Of a stretch of DNA of 8,237 nucleotides, positions 1 to 3,999 are shown piece after piece. The stretch comes from Acidimicrobiales bacterium (GTDB lineage: Bacteria; Actinomycetota; Acidimicrobiia; Acidimicrobiales; RAAP-2), in assembly GCA_030044045.1 (NCBI GenBank), contig JASHWO010000304.1:1-8237 (forward strand). The letters are read 5' to 3'. Position 1 is the stretch's first letter; every line of letters begins with the position of its first letter. The position numbers and the translations under genes were made by a program. Below the pieces are notes generated by a model. The model was given only the letters and a program-made list of their open reading frames with translations. It made no database searches and was not told the DNA's origin.

Positions 1-102
1 TGACCAGAACGGCGCCTGACCGGTCGCCGGGCAGGGAGCGGACCCGGGACGGCGGCGGCGCCTGACTCGCCGGACCGACCCGCGCCCGGCGGACGCTTCC
101 GG
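1..102. other. Non-coding stretch at left edge, downstream of the hotdog gene
   Basis: I see no credible gene here. The ten bases GGCGCCTGAC occur twice (11-20 and 57-66) as a direct repeat. CGCCGG at 68-73 and CCGGCG at 86-91 could form a weak 6-bp hairpin with a 12-nt loop just past the stop of the minus-strand hotdog gene, a possible but poor terminator. The window opens with TGA, which could be the end of a plus-strand gene lying outside, but this cannot be judged from three bases. Confidence 0.4.
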
Positions 103-528
103 TCAGCCGGTGGCGTCCTGGCGGTGCAGGAGGAAGGTGCCGGTGGCCCGGCTCACCATGCGGCCCTCGCCGTCGCGCAACGAGGCCTCGGCGTAGGCCA
201 CCTGGCGGGCCAGGCGCACCACCTCCCCCCGCAGGCGGTAGGCCTGGCCGGGTCGGGCCGGGCGCATGGTCTCGGTCTTCAGCTCCAGCGTCCCCCGGGC
301 GCGGTCCCGCCCGGCCAGGGCGGCGTTGACGGCGAAGCTCATGGCGGCGTCGAGCAGCACGGCGTGGACGCCGGCCTGGACCACCCCGTGTGGGTTGCAG
401 GCCAGGGTCTCGGGGACGAACGTGCCCGCCACCCAGCCCAGATCCTCCCCGTCCACGCCGTAGCCGGTGAAGGACCCGCCCACGGCGGCGATCACCGGCA
501 TGCCGCCGTCGCCCAACCAGCGGTCCAT
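103..528 (-). CDS. PaaI-like hotdog-fold acyl-CoA thioesterase
   Basis: Predicted 141-aa cytoplasmic single-domain hotdog protein, likely hydrolysing an acyl- or aryl-CoA thioester; the substrate cannot be read from sequence. Family evidence is the core block N45-P-H-G-V-V-Q-A-G-V-H-A-V-L-L-D60-A-A, which fits the PaaI/YdiI pattern: an Asn-x-x-Gly loop followed by the central helix with an acidic residue (D60). Further support comes from the following beta-rich half, with L-E-L-K-T near residues 81-85 and a run of alternating hydrophobics to the C-terminus. Length is normal for the family. The ATG at 528 is chosen because the conserved N-terminal part (M-D-R-W-L-G) begins there; it lacks a good ribosome site. 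An in-frame GTG at 591 would add 21 low-complexity Arg/Gly/Glu residues and lies 7 nt after a TAGCGT box, so a longer leaderless form is possible. It is divergent from a thiolase, consistent with a role in acyl-CoA metabolism (inference). Confidence 0.82.
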   Translation of the reverse strand: MDRWLGDGGMPVIAAVGGSFTGYGVDGEDLGWVAGTFVPETLACNPHGVVQAGVHAVLLDAAMSFAVNAALAGRDRARGTLELKTETMRPARPGQAYRLRGEVVRLARQVAYAEASLRDGEGRMVSRATGTFLLHRQDATG

Positions 529-536
529 GTCCCGGT

Positions 537-579
537 GCCGTCCCCGGCCACCTTCGTCCGCCGGCCGTCCCCGGCCACC
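537..579. repeat. Two-copy direct repeat upstream of the hotdog gene
   Basis: GCCGTCCCCGGCCACC occurs at 537-552 and again at 564-579, a 27-bp period. If translation of the hotdog gene began at the upstream GTG (591), this repeat would encode an E-G-G-R-G-R duplication; if it begins at 528 it lies in the leader or promoter region. The function is unknown. Confidence 0.7.
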
Positions 580-598
580 CTCCGGCACCACGCCGGCC

Positions 599-604
599 AC
601 GCTA
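599..604 (-). promoter_or_regulatory. Possible -10 box for the hotdog gene
   Basis: On the minus strand TAGCGT fits the actinobacterial -10 consensus TANNNT. It lies 7 nt before a GTG-GTG pair (591-586) in frame with the hotdog gene, the spacing seen for leaderless transcripts. No convincing -35 is visible. The six-base consensus is weak on its own, so confidence is low. Confidence 0.35.
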
Positions 605-621
605 CCCGTGGCCTGCCCCGG

Positions 622-627
622 TAGGCT
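622..627 (+). promoter_or_regulatory. Possible -10 box for the thiolase gene
   Basis: TAGGCT within CGGTAGGCT fits TANNNT and predicts transcription starting near 634, giving a leader of about 60 nt that contains the thiolase ribosome site. The same nine bases CGGTAGGCT recur immediately before the gene at 2007, and TAGGCT also precedes pknB. No TTGAC-type -35 is obvious. Confidence 0.45.
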
Positions 628-680
628 GCGGGCGTCGCCACTGGCAGGGCACCGCCGCCGGCTGGCCGTCGCCGGGATGG

Positions 681-687
681 AAGGAGG
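681..687 (+). promoter_or_regulatory. Ribosome binding site of the thiolase
   Basis: AAGGAGG ends 6 nt before the ATG at 694. This strong Shine-Dalgarno fixes the thiolase start and contrasts with the leaderless-looking starts of several neighbours. Confidence 0.85.
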
Positions 688-693
688 ACCAGC

Positions 694-1872
694 ATGACCA
701 CCGCCGTGATCGTCGACGCCGTGCGCACCGCCGGTGGCAAGCGCAACGGCAAGCTCCGGAACTGGCACGCCGTGGACCTGGCCTCCGAACCGCTCAGGGC
801 CCTCCAGGCGCGGAACGACCTCGACCCGGCCACGGTGGACGACGTCATCTGCGGCTGCGTGATGCAGGTGTCCGAGCAGGCCATCAACGTGGGCCGGAAC
901 GCCGTGCTGGCCGCCGGCTGGCCCGAGTCGGTGCCGGCCACCACGATCGACCGCCAGTGCGGCTCCTCCCAGCAGGCCGTCCACTTCGCCGCCCAAGGCG
1001 TGATGGCCGGAGCCTACGACGTGGTGGTGGCGGCCGGGGTGGAGAGCATGACCCGCACCCCCATGGGCTCGTCGGTGGTCCCCGACTACGGCACCCCCTT
1101 CGGCCCCCGCATGCAGCGGCGCTACGAGGACCGCGGTGGGCTGGTGGGCCAGGGGATCGGAGCCGAGATGATCGCCGACCAGTGGGGCATCACCCGCGAG
1201 GAGCTGGACGAGCTCTCGGTGCGCAGCCACCGGTTGGCCGACCGGGCCACCCGGGAGGGCCGGTTCGAGCGGGAGATCGTCCCGGTGCCGGTGCGCGACG
1301 ACGCCGGCCAGGACACCGACGAGCTGCTGGCCACCGACGAGGGCATCCGGCCGGACAGCTCGGTGGAGGTGCTGGCCGGCCTGAAGCCGGCCTTCAAGCC
1401 CGACGGCAAGGTCACCGCCGGCAACTCCTCGCAGATCACCGACGGCGCCGCCGCCGTCCTCATCATGAGCGAGGAGCGGGCCGCCGCCCTGGGGCTCACC
1501 CCCCGGGCCCGGTTCCACGCCTTCGCCCTGGCCGGGGTGGACCCGGTGACCATGCTGACCGGCCCCATCCCGGCCACCCGGGCCGTGCTGGAGCGGGCCA
1601 AGCTGACCATGGACGACATCGACCTGGTGGAGATCAACGAGGCGTTCGCCTCGGTGGTGCTGGCTTGGGAGCGGGAGCTCCACCCCGACATGTCCCGGGT
1701 CAACGTGAACGGCGGGGCCATCGCCCTGGGCCACCCGCTCGGGGCCTCCGGGGCCAAGCTCCTGGCCACGCTGGTCAACGAACTGGAGCGCACCGGCGGC
1801 CGCTACGGCCTGCTCACCATGTGCGAAGGCGGCGGCCTGGCCAACGCCACCGTCATCGAGCGCCTGGGCTGA
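694..1872 (+). CDS. Acetyl-CoA C-acyltransferase (thiolase, FadA type)
   Basis: A 392-aa thiolase of normal family length, catalysing CoA-dependent cleavage of 3-ketoacyl-CoA (last step of beta-oxidation) or the reverse Claisen condensation. All active-site parts are present: nucleophile Cys89 in D-R-Q-C-G-S-S-Q-Q, the N-E-A-F-A motif at 315-319, His347 in G-H-P-L-G-A-S-G, and the second catalytic Cys377 in C-E-G-G-G. The N-terminal V-D-A-V-R-T block (residues 8-12) is also typical. The start is supported by a strong Shine-Dalgarno. The gene is monocistronic as far as seen, with a hairpin repeat directly after the stop. Degradative versus biosynthetic thiolase, and preferred chain length, cannot be told from motifs; the absence of an adjacent fadB-type gene leaves the pathway open. 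The long open frames antisense to it are GC-driven shadows. Confidence 0.95.
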   Translation: MTTAVIVDAVRTAGGKRNGKLRNWHAVDLASEPLRALQARNDLDPATVDDVICGCVMQVSEQAINVGRNAVLAAGWPESVPATTIDRQCGSSQQAVHFAAQGVMAGAYDVVVAAGVESMTRTPMGSSVVPDYGTPFGPRMQRRYEDRGGLVGQGIGAEMIADQWGITREELDELSVRSHRLADRATREGRFEREIVPVPVRDDAGQDTDELLATDEGIRPDSSVEVLAGLKPAFKPDGKVTAGNSSQITDGAAAVLIMSEERAAALGLTPRARFHAFALAGVDPVTMLTGPIPATRAVLERAKLTMDDIDLVEINEAFASVVLAWERELHPDMSRVNVNGGAIALGHPLGASGAKLLATLVNELERTGGRYGLLTMCEGGGLANATVIERLG

Positions 1873-1903
1873 GCTACTGGGCCCGCTCGGGGCCCAAACC
1901 CCA
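1867..1903 (+). repeat. Gene-end element, copy A (hairpin at thiolase stop)
   Basis: This 37-nt stretch aligns without gaps to 3927-3963, with about 30 of 37 positions identical, and both begin at the GGC-TGA end of their gene. The core is CTGGGCCCG, then a variable centre, then GGCCC and AACCCCA. Copy A can form TGGGCCC (1878-1884) paired with GGGCCCA (1890-1896) around a 5-nt loop. Differences from copy B are concentrated in the loop. It probably acts as an intrinsic-type terminator or 3' end stabiliser, though no U-tract follows. Confidence 0.7.
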
Positions 1904-1915
1904 GGCTCCTCCGCA

Positions 1916-1938
1916 CGGCGGGGACCCCAACCCCGCCG
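1916..1938 (+). terminator. GC-rich hairpin after the thiolase
   Basis: CGGCGGGG (1916-1923) pairs perfectly with CCCCGCCG (1931-1938) around the 7-nt loop ACCCCAA. It stands 44 nt after the thiolase stop and about 20 nt after the first hairpin. There is no T-run, as is common for GC-rich actinobacterial hairpins, so the terminator role is inferred from position and stem strength. Confidence 0.5.
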
Positions 1939-1994
1939 GCGGCCGTTGTTGCCGGGCCCGCACGACGCGCTGTTGGCGGGAGGCGGGGGCTCGG

Positions 1995-2000
1995 TAGGCT
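1995..2000 (+). promoter_or_regulatory. Probable -10 box for a leaderless gene at 2007
   Basis: TAGGCT (TANNNT), preceded by CGG as at 622, ends 6 nt before the GTG at 2007. That spacing places the transcription start at or next to the first base of the start codon. No Shine-Dalgarno precedes this GTG, which supports leaderless initiation. Confidence 0.55.
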
Positions 2001-2006
2001 TCGGCC

Positions 2007-2519
2007 GTGGCAGTCGGCGTGCGCCAGCGGTGGTTCTCCCGTCGGGCCCTCGCCCTCCACCTGGCCATCCTGGTGTGGTTCCCGGGGTGCCTGGTCGCCG
2101 GCTGGTGGCAGGTCACCCGGGCCCTCGGCGGCAACGGGTTGAGCTACCTCTACTCGGTGGAGTGGCCGGTATTCGCCGTGGTGGGCGTGTGGGGCTGGTG
2201 GCAGCTGGTCCACACCGATCCCGAGACGGTGGGCCTGCGGGCCCAGCGGCGCATGGCGGCGGCCGAGCGGCTGGCCGGGACGGAGACCGACGGTGCCGGG
2301 ACGGTGCCGCAGGGAGCAGCCGCCGCCGGGACCGGGACCGGGACCGTCGGCGGCGACCCGGACGCCACCGGACGGCCGGCAGGTGGCCTCGTCGCCAGTG
2401 CGCCGGCACCGCCGCTCCCGGCCCGGCGCCTCGACGAGGAGGACGACGCCCTGCGGGCCTACAACGACCGCCTGGCCGAGCTGGCCGCCCGCGGTCCCCA
2501 GACCTGGCGGAACCGGTGA
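2007..2519 (+). CDS. Conserved actinobacterial two-span membrane protein of unknown function
   Basis: A 170-aa protein with two probable membrane spans at about residues 14-33 and 51-69. The segment between them contains G-W-W-Q-V-T-R-A-L-G-G-N, a block I associate with small uncharacterised actinobacterial membrane proteins. After the second span comes a cytoplasmic-looking tail: an Ala/Gly/Thr/Pro-rich linker (about 90-140) with a run of three GGGACC hexamers in the DNA (2328-2345), then an acidic-to-helical end with D-D-A-L-R-A-Y-N-D-R-L-A (146-157), a Y-N-x-x-L-A motif shared by such proteins. The GTG start sits 6 nt after a TAGGCT box. Its stop codon overlaps the next start (GTGA), so the two genes are almost certainly one operon and perhaps one complex. 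No enzymatic motif is visible. Confidence 0.8.
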   Translation: MAVGVRQRWFSRRALALHLAILVWFPGCLVAGWWQVTRALGGNGLSYLYSVEWPVFAVVGVWGWWQLVHTDPETVGLRAQRRMAAAERLAGTETDGAGTVPQGAAAAGTGTGTVGGDPDATGRPAGGLVASAPAPPLPARRLDEEDDALRAYNDRLAELAARGPQTWRNR

Positions 2520-2947
2520 GCACCTCCCGGCGGGTGATCAGCCGCGTCGTTCCGGCCTACGTCCAGGACGGCGAAGGGCTCGGGCTGCCGCCCGGCCTGG
2601 ACGGGGCCATCGCCCGCTACCGGATCATGGCCTTCGTGGTCGGCATCGGCCTGCTGATCCTGGTCTTCGTGGGCGTGCCCCTCCAGTACGGCGCCGGCAA
2701 GCCACAGGTGGAGGAGGTGGTGGGCACCCTCCACGGCTTCCTCTACATCGTCTACCTGCTCTGCGCCGTCGACCTGGCCCGGCGGGCCCGCTTCACCCTC
2801 CTGCAGCTGGCGGCCATGATCGGGGCCGGGTTCCTGCCGTTCCTGGCCTTCATCATCGAGCACCGGGTGATGCAGCGCATGGGGCTGCTGAAGCAGGCGT
2901 ACGACGACGGCCTGGCTCCGGCGGCGGGCGCGGTCGAAGCGGGGTAG
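2516..2947 (+). CDS. DUF3817-family integral membrane protein
   Basis: A 143-aa protein starting at a GTG that overlaps the previous stop in the sequence GTGA, implying translational coupling. After a 30-residue soluble N-terminus it has three probable membrane spans, at about 38-58, 70-88 and 95-115. The pattern R-Y-R-I-M-A-F-V-V-G near residues 34-43, G-T-L-H-G-F-L-Y near 70-77, and the ending of the third span at I-I-E-H-R-V match the DUF3817 family of actinobacterial membrane proteins, whose function is unknown. The gene ends 13 bp from the stop of the oppositely oriented crgA. I prefer this start because the longer upstream frame runs through the preceding gene out of phase. Confidence 0.87.
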   Translation: MSTSRRVISRVVPAYVQDGEGLGLPPGLDGAIARYRIMAFVVGIGLLILVFVGVPLQYGAGKPQVEEVVGTLHGFLYIVYLLCAVDLARRARFTLLQLAAMIGAGFLPFLAFIIEHRVMQRMGLLKQAYDDGLAPAAGAVEAG

Positions 2948-2960
2948 GACGAACGAACGG

Positions 2961-3302
2961 TCAGTGGTAGCGGGTGGCCATCAGGAAGCCCACGAAGATC
3001 AGCGCCAACCCGCCGATCAGGTACCACACCGACACCGCGCCGGGCAGCACCGACAGGTAGTTCAGCAGGATCATCAGGACCCCGAGGACCAGCAACGCCA
3101 GCACGAGCCCGCCGAACCAGCGCGGGCTGCGGCGCACGCCCTTCGGGATGGGTGGGGTGTAGCGGCCGCTCTCCTCCGGCGGGGTGTAGCGGCCCACCCG
3201 GGAGGCACCGCGGGGAGCCGTGCCCTTGGCCGTGGCCCGACCCTCGGCCGACTTCCCCTTGCGCTGCGCCCTGCCTGGTCCGGCGTTGGCCTTGGCTGCC
3301 AT
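2961..3302 (-). CDS. crgA: Cell division protein CrgA
   Basis: A 113-aa protein with a basic, low-complexity N-terminal tail (1-60), two membrane spans (about 63-82 and 92-109) and the short C-terminus T-R-Y-H, matching the (R/Y)-W/Y-H ending typical of CrgA. CrgA is a small actinobacterial membrane protein that interacts with FtsZ, FtsQ, FtsI and PBPs and helps place or stabilise the septal machinery (known for Mycobacterium and Streptomyces). The location, divergent from trpG and near pknB, is the conserved crgA locus. Oddity: G-R-Y-T-P-P occurs twice, at 37-42 and 46-51, a 27-bp in-frame duplication. The ATG is preceded 8 nt upstream by TATCCT with no Shine-Dalgarno, suggesting a leaderless mRNA. 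The 900-base frame reading on upstream is antisense to trpG and is not coding. Confidence 0.92.
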   Translation of the reverse strand: MAAKANAGPGRAQRKGKSAEGRATAKGTAPRGASRVGRYTPPEESGRYTPPIPKGVRRSPRWFGGLVLALLVLGVLMILLNYLSVLPGAVSVWYLIGGLALIFVGFLMATRYH

Positions 3303-3310
3303 GGCCCACG

Positions 3311-3316
3311 AGGATA
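3311..3316 (-). promoter_or_regulatory. Probable -10 box of crgA
   Basis: On the minus strand TATCCT (TANNNT) ends 8 nt before the crgA ATG, consistent with a transcript beginning at or within a base or two of the start codon. It lies inside the 45-bp space shared with the divergent trpG promoter. Confidence 0.5.
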
Positions 3317-3334
3317 GCCACCGCCGCCGCCCAC

Positions 3335-3340
3335 TACCAT
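3335..3340 (+). promoter_or_regulatory. Probable -10 box of trpG
   Basis: TACCAT (TANNNT) ends 7 nt before the GTG start at 3348, and no ribosome site is present. Leaderless initiation is likely. The -10 boxes of crgA (3311-3316) and trpG are only 18 bp apart on opposite strands, so each promoter's upstream region falls inside the other's transcript start zone or coding region. Confidence 0.5.
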
Positions 3341-3347
3341 CGCCCCG

Positions 3348-3932
3348 GTGACCGTCCGGGTGCTGCTGGTCGACAACTACGACTCGTTCGTCTACAACCT
3401 CGTCCAGGAGCTGGGCGAGCTCGGCGCCGACCCGGTCGTCTACCGGAACGACGCCGTCGACGTGGCCGGGATCCGCCGGGAGCGGCCCGAGGCGGTGATC
3501 ATCTCCCCGGGCCCGGGGCGGCCCGACGACGCCGGGGTGAGCCTCCAGGTGGTGCGGGAGCTGGCCGGGGAGCTGCCCATCCTCGGGGTGTGCCTCGGCC
3601 ACCAGTGCATCGGGCAGGTCTACGGCGGGACGATCGTCCACGCCCCCCAGCTCATGCACGGCAAGACCTCGGAGGTGCACCACGGCGGCACCGACCTCTT
3701 CGCCGGCCTGCCCGACCCCTTCGTCGCCGCCCGCTACCACTCGCTGGTGGTCACACCGGCCACCGTACCGGCCGAGCTGGAGGTCACCGCCACCACTGCC
3801 GACGGGGTGGTGATGGGGTTGCGGCACCGCACCCACGCCGTGGAGGGGGTCCAGTTCCACCCCGAGTCCATCTTCACCCCGTCCGGCCCCAGCTTCCTCG
3901 GCAACTTCCTGGCCCGGGTGGCCGCCGGCTGA
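3348..3932 (+). CDS. trpG: Anthranilate/aminodeoxychorismate synthase glutamine amidotransferase subunit
   Basis: A 194-aa class I glutamine amidotransferase that makes ammonia from glutamine for a chorismate-using partner (TrpE for tryptophan, PabB for folate). Evidence: the N-terminal V-D-N-Y-D-S-F-V-Y-N signature (8-17), the S-P-G-P-G oxyanion region (53-57), nucleophile Cys82 in G-V-C-L-G-H-Q, the H-G-K-T-S motif (104-108), and catalytic His171 and Glu173 in Q-F-H-P-E-S. Full length for the subunit. No trpE or pabB is adjacent, so it may serve both pathways as in several bacteria; the symbol follows the Mycobacterium locus and pabA would be equally fair. The GTG is chosen because the family N-terminus starts directly there and a -10 box precedes it by 7 nt. 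It is convergent with pknB. Confidence 0.95.
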   Translation: MTVRVLLVDNYDSFVYNLVQELGELGADPVVYRNDAVDVAGIRRERPEAVIISPGPGRPDDAGVSLQVVRELAGELPILGVCLGHQCIGQVYGGTIVHAPQLMHGKTSEVHHGGTDLFAGLPDPFVAARYHSLVVTPATVPAELEVTATTADGVVMGLRHRTHAVEGVQFHPESIFTPSGPSFLGNFLARVAAG

Positions 3933-3963
3933 GTTGCTGGGCCCGTATGAGGCCCCAACCCCA
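3927..3963 (+). repeat. Gene-end element, copy B (at trpG stop)
   Basis: This copy is collinear with 1867-1903 and starts in the same place relative to a TGA stop. The stem is GGGCC (3939-3943) with GGCCC (3951-3955) around a 7-nt loop, and AACCCCA follows. Its first half, GTTGCTGGGCCC (3933-3944), recurs exactly at 3988-3999. Placed between convergent genes, it could serve both directions. Confidence 0.7.
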
Positions 3964-3966
3964 CGC

Positions 3967-3988
3967 CCGGCCGTGACCCGCCGGCCGG
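3967..3988. terminator. Bidirectional hairpin between trpG and pknB
   Basis: CCGGCCG (3967-3973) pairs with CGGCCGG (3982-3988) around an 8-nt loop. It sits in the 66-bp gap between two converging stop codons, 34 nt after trpG and 10 nt after pknB, so a two-way terminator is the natural reading. There is no T-run in either direction. Confidence 0.5.
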
Positions 3989-3999
3989 TTGCTGGGCCC
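3988..3999 (+). repeat. Gene-end element, copy C (half copy at pknB stop)
   Basis: GTTGCTGGGCCC is an exact 12-base direct repeat of 3933-3944. Its last base is part of the pknB stop codon read on the opposite strand, so this third occurrence also abuts a gene end, in reversed orientation relative to the gene. The remainder of the A/B element is not recognisable beyond it. Confidence 0.6.

Noticed and set aside
103..1734. A 543-codon open frame on the minus strand across the thiolase gene
   Set aside because: Only its last 141 codons are the hotdog gene. The rest is antisense to the thiolase, which has all catalytic motifs and a strong ribosome site, and its translation is His/Gly/Pro-rich nonsense with no fold, as is usual for GC-rich shadows.
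957..1997. Overlapping plus-strand frame inside the thiolase
   Set aside because: Arg/Gly/Pro-rich out-of-phase reading of the thiolase with no motifs.
2328..2345. Three GGGACC hexamers as a phase-variation tract
   Set aside because: A hexamer change would keep the frame, only three units exist, and it lies in a linker, so switching is unlikely.
2961..3860. CrgA read as a 299-aa protein extending over trpG
   Set aside because: The extension is antisense to trpG, and the family is about 80-110 residues long with the Met at 3302 matching its N-terminus.
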